From Limnobacter sp. 130 (lineage in GTDB: Bacteria > Pseudomonadota > Gammaproteobacteria > Burkholderiales > Burkholderiaceae_B), in NCBI RefSeq assembly GCF_902506325.1, contig NZ_LR732328.1:1423071-1487070 (forward strand): a stretch of DNA of 64,000 nt. The letters are read 5' to 3'. The notes beneath the pieces are model-generated. The model was not told where the DNA came from, did no database searches, and saw only the letters and a list, made by a program, of their open reading frames with translations. The translations under genes and the position numbers were made by a program. Within the stretch, counting starts at the first letter, position 1. Every line of letters begins with the position of its first letter. Shown here piece after piece: positions 35,631 to 43,755 of the stretch.

Positions 35631-37862
35631 ATGCGACACATACTTTATCTAGCCTTTGCCCTATTTTGCCTGACTGGCCACGCCCAAGAAAGCGCTGAAG
35701 CCAATACCTTAGTGGCTAATGTGGAAGGCACAGCAGCGATAGAGCGTAGCCGAACCCTGACTTTTACCGAGATGGGACAGCCCAACGGGGTCCGCTTGAG
35801 TGGTATTAACCGCTTTGTTGATTTGAATTCCGGTATTCGGCTGGACGAATTGGTGACTCGCGCCAATCTGAGTTTGCGTGTGCTGTACCCCCAAGGAATG
35901 CGACACGATCAGTCGTTTGTGCGCGTGTACGTGAACAACCAGCTTTCGGGTATTTCTCAACTGAGCGTGGCAAGGGCTGGTGTACCACACACGATAAATA
36001 TTGAACTGGATCCGCTGCTGTTTTCCGATTTTGCGACAGTGCGGATTGAATACGACGGTACTTACGACAGTGAATGCGTAGACCCGGGTAACCCAACCCT
36101 GCGCCTTGACATGCGCCCCGAAAGCACACTGACGATTGGCTCAACACCATTGAACCTGGTGAATGATCTGGCCTTGTTGCCAGCACCCTTTTTTGATCCC
36201 CGCGACAACCGCAAACTAAAACTGCCATTGGTTTTACCACTGGAGCAAACCGAAACAAGCATGAAGGCAGCCGGTATTCTGGCCTCTTGGATGGGAGCCC
36301 AGGCCTTTTACCGACAGGCTGAGTTTGATTTGCTTGAAACGGCGTCGAGCACCCGACACACCATCATTTTGACCAAAGGCAAGAAAATGCCTGAGGGTAT
36401 GAGTGAGGCGGACATTGAAGGCCCATCACTCATGATTGTGAGCGCCAAAGAAAACCCATGGATCAAACACCTTTACGTGATGGGCCGTACTGACGAGGAG
36501 TTGTTGCAGGCCGTGTACGGTTTGGTGATTGAAGGCCAGGTGCTCAGTGGACAGAAAGCCTTGGTCAAAAAAGTAGACCTGGGGGCGCCACGAAAGCCCT
36601 ATGACGCACCACGCTATGTGCCCACCAACCGACCAGTGCGCTTTGGCGAATTAATCGACTTTCCGGGTCAACTTGAAGTCAGCGCAGACAAACCGCGTGC
36701 TGCGATCAATTTGCGCCTTCCGCCCGATTTGTTCAGCTGGGCAGGTCGCAATATCCCGATGGATTTGAAGTACCGGTACACAGCACCTTCCCGCTGGAAT
36801 GATTCACTGTTGAACATTGAAATCAATAATTCCCTGATTCAATCCTTCCGCCTGGCACCACGATCCGAGCAGGTACAAAACAAAATCAATATTGATTTGT
36901 TGGGCCAGGCCGAACTGACCAGCGAAGAAGCCTTGCAAATCCCGGCCTTCAGGGTGGGCGGCAACAACGAGCTGGCATTTGCTTTCGGATTCATGGCTGA
37001 GGGCGGTGGCGCGTGCACACGGGTATCACAAGTGGCGCGCGGTTCGATTGATCCAGAATCCACCGTGGATTTTTCCAACTTGCCCCACTACACCCGCATG
37101 CCGAACCTGACCGCGTTTGCCAACGGCGGTTACCCATTCAGCATCATGGCTGACTTGTCAGATACTGCAATTGTTTTGCCAGCAAACCCTACGCCGCTTG
37201 AAATTCGCTCGTACCTGAACGTGATGGGCTTGTTTGGTCAGTGGACAGGTCTGCCTGCCACACGCACCAGCCTGATTGTCTCGGACAAACCCGAGGGTAT
37301 TGGCAGCAAAAACTGGCTGGCCTTGGGCACCAGCGAACGCCTGAGCTGGCTGGATTCCGCAAGTAAAAACCTGCCAATGGTACTCAATGAAACCGAGCGG
37401 AGCATGGGCCTGCCCCCCGCCATTCAATGGCTGAAAGGTTTGTGGCAAAGCGACTCTGAATTGCAACCCAGCAACAATGCACGCGCCTTGATTCAAACGG
37501 CAGGCTCATTGGGCGCAATCATGGGGTTTGAATCACACCTGGCACCCAAAAAAGCCGGGGTGGTGATTACAGGCACCGATCAGGACAGTTTCGAGCGCGC
37601 CGTGGCTGCTTTGTCCGATTACGGCGATGTGGCAAAAATCAAAGGCAGTGTGAGCCTGATTCGTGGTGATGACATACAAAGCTACAGCTTGGGCGAAACC
37701 TACATTAGCGGTGCACTGCCTTGGTGGTTGCGTTTGCGAATTGCGTTTTCCGAATACCCGGCCCTGATCGCTGTAGGCGGAGCGCTGGCTGGGGTCATTT
37801 TGGCGATACTCGCATTCGGCTGGTTGTCTGGCCGGGCTTCGCGCCGCACAAAAGGCAGTTGA
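35631..37862 (+). CDS. bcsB: Cellulose synthase periplasmic subunit BcsB
   Basis: Membrane-anchored periplasmic partner of BcsA that guides the nascent glucan. A signal peptide (residues 1-18, ending GHAQ) is followed by repeated carbohydrate-binding and flavodoxin-like modules (LRVLYPQGMRHDQSFVRVYVN; IRIEYDGTYDSECVDPG-type segment) and a single C-terminal transmembrane helix (about 709-735) with a basic cytoplasmic end. Length 743 aa is close to E. coli BcsB. It opens the cluster here, instead of following bcsA as usual. Confidence 0.94.
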   Translation: MRHILYLAFALFCLTGHAQESAEANTLVANVEGTAAIERSRTLTFTEMGQPNGVRLSGINRFVDLNSGIRLDELVTRANLSLRVLYPQGMRHDQSFVRVYVNNQLSGISQLSVARAGVPHTINIELDPLLFSDFATVRIEYDGTYDSECVDPGNPTLRLDMRPESTLTIGSTPLNLVNDLALLPAPFFDPRDNRKLKLPLVLPLEQTETSMKAAGILASWMGAQAFYRQAEFDLLETASSTRHTIILTKGKKMPEGMSEADIEGPSLMIVSAKENPWIKHLYVMGRTDEELLQAVYGLVIEGQVLSGQKALVKKVDLGAPRKPYDAPRYVPTNRPVRFGELIDFPGQLEVSADKPRAAINLRLPPDLFSWAGRNIPMDLKYRYTAPSRWNDSLLNIEINNSLIQSFRLAPRSEQVQNKINIDLLGQAELTSEEALQIPAFRVGGNNELAFAFGFMAEGGGACTRVSQVARGSIDPESTVDFSNLPHYTRMPNLTAFANGGYPFSIMADLSDTAIVLPANPTPLEIRSYLNVMGLFGQWTGLPATRTSLIVSDKPEGIGSKNWLALGTSERLSWLDSASKNLPMVLNETERSMGLPPAIQWLKGLWQSDSELQPSNNARALIQTAGSLGAIMGFESHLAPKKAGVVITGTDQDSFERAVAALSDYGDVAKIKGSVSLIRGDDIQSYSLGETYISGALPWWLRLRIAFSEYPALIAVGGALAGVILAILAFGWLSGRASRRTKGS

Positions 37863-37864
37863 AC

Positions 37865-39013
37865 ATGGCCTTGTGGCGTCAATTGCTCAAACGCCTGGGG
37901 CTCGGCGCCACGCTGATTGTGGCCTCCGCATGCAGCGCTGCGCCAGCGCAGTCGTGGCCCGCTTGGGAAGGCTTTAAAAGCGCTTTTGTCAGCGAAGACG
38001 GGCGTGTGATCGATCGCAGCCAGGAAGACTTGCGCACGGTGTCTGAAGGGCAGTCTTACGCCCTCTTTTTTGCATTGGTTGCCCAAGATCAAAAAACGTT
38101 CGACGCCATATTGGAATGGACTGAGAACAACCTGAGCGCTGGTGACATGGGTAAGCAGCTGCCTGCCTGGATTTGGGGAAAGCAGGGGGACTCGTGGGGC
38201 GTGATCGATGCCAACAGTGCTTCAGACGCTGACCTGTGGATCGCTTATGCGCTGCTGGAAGCCAGCCGGGTGTGGTGCCACACACCTTATGCTGACAAAG
38301 CCCGCGCCCTGGGCGAACTGATCCTGAACAAAGAAAGCATGGAAGTAAGTGGCCTGGGTTTGAGCCTGTTGCCGGGTCACACCGGATTTGTGCTGGACAA
38401 CGGTGCGGTTAAACTCAACCCCAGCTACGTACCGCCTTTCATGATGGCCCGCTTTGCCAATGCCTGGGCGGACGACACCCGCTGGTCGCAAATTTACCTG
38501 GCCAGCCAACAATTGCTGCTTGAAACTGGCAAAACAGGCAGTTATCCCGATTGGGTGCTATACAACAACGGTGCAATGAGCCTTCCCGAGGACGAGCAAC
38601 GTGGCGATTACGATGCCATACGCACCTACCTGTGGATTGCCATGACCAGTAAAAACGACCCCACCGTCGCAGCATTGTTGAAACAACTTTCTCCCATGGC
38701 GGCACTGCTGCTGAAACGACAGAACATGCCAGAATGGTTTGAACCAATGAATGGAAAGTTTTCTGGTGAACGTGGGCCTGCCGGTTTTCAAGCGGCGATG
38801 GCCCCGTTTCTGCAAACAATCGGCATGCCCGAACTTGCGAAAAAATTTCACGCGCAAAGCCTGAAAACTTCAAACCAGGAAGCATGGCTAAAGTACGGCT
38901 ATTACAACGGCGCACTCAGCCTTTTTGGGCAAGGCTATATGGATGGCTTGTATCGATTCAACACCTTGGGCGAATTCATGCCGCGTGGCAAAGAGGTTAA
39001 AAGCTGTGGCTAA
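37865..39013 (+). CDS. bcsZ: Periplasmic endo-1,4-beta-glucanase BcsZ (GH8)
   Basis: Cellulase of glycoside hydrolase family 8 needed for efficient cellulose export. A signal peptide precedes the mature domain, and the catalytic acid is Glu61 in SEGQSYALFFAL. The probable base is Asp250 in YDAIRTYLW, with the family segment SASDADLWIAYAL between them. I chose ATG 37865 (382 aa), two bases after the bcsB stop; longer frames run back into bcsB. Family clear. The signal contains ASAC, which is a poor lipobox, so I treat it as a soluble periplasmic enzyme. Confidence 0.94.
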   Translation: MALWRQLLKRLGLGATLIVASACSAAPAQSWPAWEGFKSAFVSEDGRVIDRSQEDLRTVSEGQSYALFFALVAQDQKTFDAILEWTENNLSAGDMGKQLPAWIWGKQGDSWGVIDANSASDADLWIAYALLEASRVWCHTPYADKARALGELILNKESMEVSGLGLSLLPGHTGFVLDNGAVKLNPSYVPPFMMARFANAWADDTRWSQIYLASQQLLLETGKTGSYPDWVLYNNGAMSLPEDEQRGDYDAIRTYLWIAMTSKNDPTVAALLKQLSPMAALLLKRQNMPEWFEPMNGKFSGERGPAGFQAAMAPFLQTIGMPELAKKFHAQSLKTSNQEAWLKYGYYNGALSLFGQGYMDGLYRFNTLGEFMPRGKEVKSCG

Positions 39014-41405
39014 GTGCAAAAAAAATCCAAGTCTGCGGACCTGCGCACTCGCATTGGCCATTCAAGCCTGTTTTGTAGCAATGCCCTTGGCAATTGCAGG
39101 GCAAGCCCATGCCAATGTGGATACACAGCAAACCAATATTCGTGCACTAAGCGACAAAGGGGTTTACTGGTATGAGCGTTTCCGGTTCGATCTGGCAGCA
39201 CAGTCGTTCAACAAAATACTGTTGATTGAGCCCACCAATGCGTCTGCCCTGCGCTGGCAAGGTTTAATCGATATCGCACGCGGCGACGTACAGGCCGCCA
39301 ACATTTGGCTTGGCAAACTACAGCTGGTGCATGGCAACACCCGGTTTTCCATTGAACTGCAACAGGCAATTACACTGGCTTCAGACAAGCGGCAGCAATT
39401 CGCCGAGTTACGTTACCTGGCCGACAGCGAGCAAATTCCACCCAACCTGCCACAGCGACTTCAGCAGTTGTTGCCACAGCCACCATTGGGTGAGGCCGCT
39501 GTGCAAATATATCGCCTGATGAACCGCACAGCCGAGGGCAGAGCATATGCTCGCAGACAAGTGGCTGAGCTGGCCAAACAGTACCCGGATGACCGACGTT
39601 ACAAAACACTATTGGCCGAACTGGGCGGTGTTGCTGGCAATACACTTGCACAATCACCCGCATCCGGTAGTGCTCGCCCCACCCGTCGACCAAACAATGT
39701 GGCACGGACAAACGCAGCACCGGTTAAGCAAGCTGAACCCGCAATACCCGAGGTACAAGCACAAGCCACTCCGGTGTTGTCTGACTTTGAGCAAGGACAA
39801 CAACTGGCTGACCAGGCACAAAAACAGATTGATCAAGGCAACAAAAACGAAGCGGCACGGCTGCTTCAAAACGCGGTGGACCTGAACCCGGGCTACCCGT
39901 GGTTTCGGTATGACCTGGCCACCCTGCTGGATGACCAAGGAGATACGGGCAGCAAGCAGGCTGCACAACGAATTATGGATGAAGGCCTGGCCCTTGAAAA
40001 AGGACAGGAAATGCGATTTGCTGCGGCACTGCTGGCCGCCCGCCAAAACCGCAATGAAGAAGCCGTTGCATTGATCAACGCGGTGCCCCGCGAGAACTGG
40101 ACAGAAGGCATGAGCGCGCTTGAAAAACGTGTGCAATATGGCCAGTACCTCGATGGACTGCGCGCACAAGAAAGGAACGGCCAGTTCAATGCACTGGCAA
40201 GCTCAATTGGTGCAACACCAAAGTGGCGCGCTGAACCCGAGGTGCAGGCACTGGAACAAGGCCTTCAGCGCAAACGTCAGGTACGGCTGCGTATGTCCTA
40301 CGAGAACGCGATTATCGATGGGGATGAAGGTGTGTCCAGAATCGATAGCGATGAAATTCCTTTGCAACTGGATTTGCCGCTCGATTTTGAGCGCACCCTG
40401 TTTTTACGCGCGGACACATTGAACGCGAATTCTGGCCGGGTGAACCCAGCCACCGCCAGCAACTTTGCAAAATTGGGCACCACATTGCCCACCGACCCAG
40501 CCATTGCCAATAACCGGCTGGACCAGAATTACAAAGGCCACGTGGTGGGTGTGGGCGTACAAACCGAGCAATACCGGGTGGATGTAGGTACCACCGTGGG
40601 CGACTACCCGGTCAATGACTGGGTGGGTGGTGTGCAGTGGAGTACCAATGTGGGAGCGGGTTCATTGCGACTTGAGCTGGCCAGGCGCATGGTCAACGGC
40701 AGCGTACTGTCGACCACTGGCGCTATCGACCCGTTGACCGGCGAAACCTGGGGTGGCGCAAGGCGCAACGGTATTAGCGCGGTGTATTACCAGGCATTTG
40801 ACTCCACACTCGACTTTGTGGGCATTGCACGCGCCAACCTGATTACCGGCAAAAATATTCCGGACAATACCGAGTACAACCTGCAAGGCATTGTGGGCAA
40901 AACCGTGTTTCAACGCCCTGGGCATGAAGTGGAAATTGGTGCGTCGCTGTTTTTGTGGTCGTTCGAGAAAAACCTGCGCTTTTACACCTTCGGCCAAGGT
41001 GGCTACTACAGTCCACAGGCGTTTGGATCATTGACCTTCCCCATCACCTGGACTGGCACCATGAATGGTTGGTCCTGGCAGGCTCAAGCACGTGTGGGCG
41101 CCAGTGAGTCACGCGAAGACGACACTGCCCTTTACCCACTCAACCCGGAACTGGCTGCTGCAGCTGCCGCGCAAGGCAACCCGACCTTGCAGACTGGCGG
41201 CCCAGGTGGGGGCACCAGCACGGGTTTGCGCCTTGCACTTGAACGCCAGGTATTGAAAAACTTTGTGGTGGGCGGTTACTTTGAAATTGACCGCTCTGAA
41301 GGTTACAACCCCGACAGATTACAGTTGTATGCGAAATATTCGTTTGGTGATTTTTTCGAACTGAGTGTGCCGCCCGAGGGTGTAACACCCTACTCGAGGT
41401 TTTGA
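39006..41405 (+). CDS. bcsC: Cellulose export outer-membrane protein BcsC
   Basis: Outer-membrane channel with periplasmic TPR repeats. A signal peptide (ending AGQAHA) leads TPR-type helices (residues about 40-460, interrupted by a Pro/Ala-rich linker) and a C-terminal beta-barrel (about 460-799, the BcsC_C family) ending in a terminal Phe. The start is GTG 39006, overlapping bcsZ by 8 bp, with AGAGG 9 nt upstream. At 799 aa it is much shorter than the 1157-aa E. coli protein because the TPR array is smaller. Confidence 0.92.
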   Translation: MAKCKKNPSLRTCALALAIQACFVAMPLAIAGQAHANVDTQQTNIRALSDKGVYWYERFRFDLAAQSFNKILLIEPTNASALRWQGLIDIARGDVQAANIWLGKLQLVHGNTRFSIELQQAITLASDKRQQFAELRYLADSEQIPPNLPQRLQQLLPQPPLGEAAVQIYRLMNRTAEGRAYARRQVAELAKQYPDDRRYKTLLAELGGVAGNTLAQSPASGSARPTRRPNNVARTNAAPVKQAEPAIPEVQAQATPVLSDFEQGQQLADQAQKQIDQGNKNEAARLLQNAVDLNPGYPWFRYDLATLLDDQGDTGSKQAAQRIMDEGLALEKGQEMRFAAALLAARQNRNEEAVALINAVPRENWTEGMSALEKRVQYGQYLDGLRAQERNGQFNALASSIGATPKWRAEPEVQALEQGLQRKRQVRLRMSYENAIIDGDEGVSRIDSDEIPLQLDLPLDFERTLFLRADTLNANSGRVNPATASNFAKLGTTLPTDPAIANNRLDQNYKGHVVGVGVQTEQYRVDVGTTVGDYPVNDWVGGVQWSTNVGAGSLRLELARRMVNGSVLSTTGAIDPLTGETWGGARRNGISAVYYQAFDSTLDFVGIARANLITGKNIPDNTEYNLQGIVGKTVFQRPGHEVEIGASLFLWSFEKNLRFYTFGQGGYYSPQAFGSLTFPITWTGTMNGWSWQAQARVGASESREDDTALYPLNPELAAAAAAQGNPTLQTGGPGGGTSTGLRLALERQVLKNFVVGGYFEIDRSEGYNPDRLQLYAKYSFGDFFELSVPPEGVTPYSRF

Positions 41406-42812
41406 ATGATTGACTTGCCCAAGCCCGGAGCCTACGTTGTGCGAGCACCCCATGCGAATCACTTTTCGCAGGGCCTGGTGCAACACTGGCTGGACTCGCA
41501 AGAAGAGACGCCATTCAAATCTTGCTTGTGGTTGACCGCAAGCCCAAAAAACGAGGTCCGCAGTTTTCTGGAACCCTACCTGCTTACACGCACAGGCGCT
41601 CCGAAAGGACTTGATGTGGTGTCAGTTCGAAATTTGTGGCCCAAAGGACATACAAAAAACGGCATTCGACAGCTGTGCCGCTCGCTCAACACCTTGTGCG
41701 TGCTCAAGCCTGCACTGGTTATTATTGACCATGCCGAGCTTTGGTTTAATGACAATGCTGAACCCGTGAGCCGACAAAACCCGCTGGCGCAAATGCGCTT
41801 GCTGCACCAATGGGCTCACCACGCACAAGCGCATGTGGTGACCACGGTGCAAGGCGACCTGCCAGAATGGAGCACCTTCGCAGATGGACTTGCCGATGTC
41901 AGCGACCATGGTGAATTTGAGTTTCGCCCTTGGTGGCCCACACAGTGGGGCCTGCAAACCAACTTGTGGAATGACCCCACCAGGTTTTCGAAGCTGCCCA
42001 TACACCATGTGTTGGACAGCCGTGTATTTGGCAGCCTGAAACAACTGGCACAAACCTGCCATCGCCTTCGCTTTGACACCAACGAGCTACACGGAATTCA
42101 TGTACAGGCACGCGGCGAAATGAGCGCTCAAGACGCATCGGTATTGCTTCGCATGGGTGCCGACACCGTGTGGCTGCAAGAAGAAAACATTGAAACCTGG
42201 TTGGGCATTACGGCGATGCAGCTTCACAAACCCACGCTGATTCAGCCTGCAACAGAGAATCACCAGAACACGTTTGCCCGCGACTTGCATGAAGTATTCA
42301 TGCCTGGGCTTTTAACGGTGGTGGCCAACCCCACTTTTGCTGCGCAGGGTTTGATGATGTTGCAATTGTCCAAACAGTGGTCCATGCATTGCACGCTGAC
42401 ACGCCTTTCCCTGATGCGCCACATGACTGCGCAAACTGCTCTGCGACTGGCCAACTGGTCGCAAGCCACCTGCGTATTCACAGCCACCCGAGAGGCCATT
42501 TACCTATTGAAAGTGTGGGTCAGCGAACCCGATGACACTAGCTACCGCAATTGGCTTGAATCGTGTTTCCGGGAAAACCTGCCTGTGCTATTTAGTGGTG
42601 ACATTCAATTTTTGGGCGAGGAAACCCAAAGTGAATTGCTTGCAGACTTGCACGAAGAACTTGAGCCTTTGTCGGTCGAGGACTTGATGGGTACAGACTT
42701 GAGTGAACCCGCGAAACTTGCGGAACTTTGGGACGAAACCCCCGAAGCCATGAACCAGAACAGACCATGGACCCAGCGATTGAGCAGGCTGCTTGGCGAG
42801 GAAGCGAAATGA
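41406..42812 (+). CDS. bcsE: Cellulose biosynthesis c-di-GMP-binding protein BcsE
   Basis: Cytosolic regulator that docks on the synthase and, in E. coli, binds c-di-GMP through a GIL domain. This 468-aa protein has an N-terminal degenerate RecA/NTPase-like part (LVIIDHAELWF) and a C-terminal part including LLRMGADTVW (Arg249) that resembles the GIL region. I do not see an unambiguous RxxD I-site. Placement directly after bcsC and overlapping bcsF by 4 bp supports the call more than motif detail does. Confidence 0.8.
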   Translation: MIDLPKPGAYVVRAPHANHFSQGLVQHWLDSQEETPFKSCLWLTASPKNEVRSFLEPYLLTRTGAPKGLDVVSVRNLWPKGHTKNGIRQLCRSLNTLCVLKPALVIIDHAELWFNDNAEPVSRQNPLAQMRLLHQWAHHAQAHVVTTVQGDLPEWSTFADGLADVSDHGEFEFRPWWPTQWGLQTNLWNDPTRFSKLPIHHVLDSRVFGSLKQLAQTCHRLRFDTNELHGIHVQARGEMSAQDASVLLRMGADTVWLQEENIETWLGITAMQLHKPTLIQPATENHQNTFARDLHEVFMPGLLTVVANPTFAAQGLMMLQLSKQWSMHCTLTRLSLMRHMTAQTALRLANWSQATCVFTATREAIYLLKVWVSEPDDTSYRNWLESCFRENLPVLFSGDIQFLGEETQSELLADLHEELEPLSVEDLMGTDLSEPAKLAELWDETPEAMNQNRPWTQRLSRLLGEEAK

Positions 42813-43018
42813 TTGTTTTTGGGCTGATCCTGAGTGGCCTTTTACTGGGTGTTTTACTTGCCATTTTGCTGGTGGGCAAAATGATGAAGAACCCGACAAC
42901 CCGAATCTGGTTAAGCGACTGGGTGAACTGGAGTAACAACCAGTTGCCTGACAACTGCTATCAGTTAGTGCGGCATGGCAAGTGGATTGCCAGCCCCGAT
43001 GACAAAGAGGACGCATGA
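42809..43018 (+). CDS. bcsF: Cellulose biosynthesis membrane protein BcsF
   Basis: 69-aa protein with one N-terminal transmembrane helix (residues 2-24, IVFGLILSGLLLGVLLAILL) and a short cytoplasmic tail. In E. coli BcsF anchors BcsE at the synthase. Its ATG overlaps the bcsE stop (ATGA) and its own stop overlaps the bcsQ start. Size, topology and place identify it; the sequence alone would not. Confidence 0.85.
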   Translation: MIVFGLILSGLLLGVLLAILLVGKMMKNPTTRIWLSDWVNWSNNQLPDNCYQLVRHGKWIASPDDKEDA

Positions 43019-43755
43019 TCATTATTGCATTGGTCTCCCCCACCGGGGGTGCAGGGCGTACCAGCCTGGCGATCGCCGCAGCAACTCACCTCAGCATGCT
43101 GGGGCGCAATGTCACGCTAGTGCAGGCCGACCCCATCAACAACATTGAATTTCAGCTGGGTTACGCCAGCCGCAGCGCGCGTGGTCTTGCCCATGTCATT
43201 TTGCAAGACGAACCACTTGAGCGTGTGGTGAACACCAGCAATGCCGGTTTCAAGCTGTTGCCGTTTGGTGAAATTTCCATGACCCAACAACTGGCCATTG
43301 ATCGCGTGCTGATGGAGCAACCCCAACGCCTGAGCGAGCTGTTTCAAAAAGATGAATTTGCTGACGACGCGGTGGTGATAATCGACTTGCCGCGTTGGCC
43401 CACACCTTGGTGTCAGAAAGTCATGGCACTTTCTGACCTGAACCTGATTACACTGATTCCGGATTCAGCCTCCATTTTGGGTATTGATACATTGCTGCCG
43501 CACTTGCTGGAGAGCCGGGGCGCATCTTACTTTCTCATGAACCGCTTCGATTCGGCCAAAGTATTGCACCTCGATTTGTGGACATTGTGCAAAATGAAAT
43601 TAAGCCACCGCCTGCTGCCTTTCTATTTGCATGAAGACCAGGCACTGGCCGAAAGTCTTGCAGCGGGACTGGTACTGGCAGACTATGCGCCCCGTTCACA
43701 GTTGGTTGAAGACCAACAAAAACTGTGCAACTGGATTGACTCGGAGATCGGATGA
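43015..43755 (+). CDS. bcsQ: Cellulose biosynthesis MinD/ParA-like ATPase BcsQ
   Basis: 246-aa SIMIBI-class protein that, with BcsR, positions and activates the synthase at the pole or membrane. The deviant Walker A is SPTGGAGRTS (residues 8-17), lacking both the KGG lysine and the GKT lysine; E. coli BcsQ, as I recall it, also departs from the consensus here. The Walker-B-like VVIIDLPRW and the C-terminal LLPFYLHEDQALAESLAAG segment match BcsQ. Overlaps bcsF and bcsA by 4 bp each. Confidence 0.92.
   Translation: MIIIALVSPTGGAGRTSLAIAAATHLSMLGRNVTLVQADPINNIEFQLGYASRSARGLAHVILQDEPLERVVNTSNAGFKLLPFGEISMTQQLAIDRVLMEQPQRLSELFQKDEFADDAVVIIDLPRWPTPWCQKVMALSDLNLITLIPDSASILGIDTLLPHLLESRGASYFLMNRFDSAKVLHLDLWTLCKMKLSHRLLPFYLHEDQALAESLAAGLVLADYAPRSQLVEDQQKLCNWIDSEIG

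Noticed and set aside
37721-37864. N-terminal extension of BcsZ inside bcsB
   Set aside because: The extension has no signal-peptide character and lies wholly in bcsB; the ATG at 37865 gives a proper exported GH8 protein.
43036-43065. Broken Walker A as a sign that bcsQ is a pseudogene
   Set aside because: The frame is intact and tightly coupled to its neighbours, and known BcsQ proteins also deviate from the ParA consensus at this loop.
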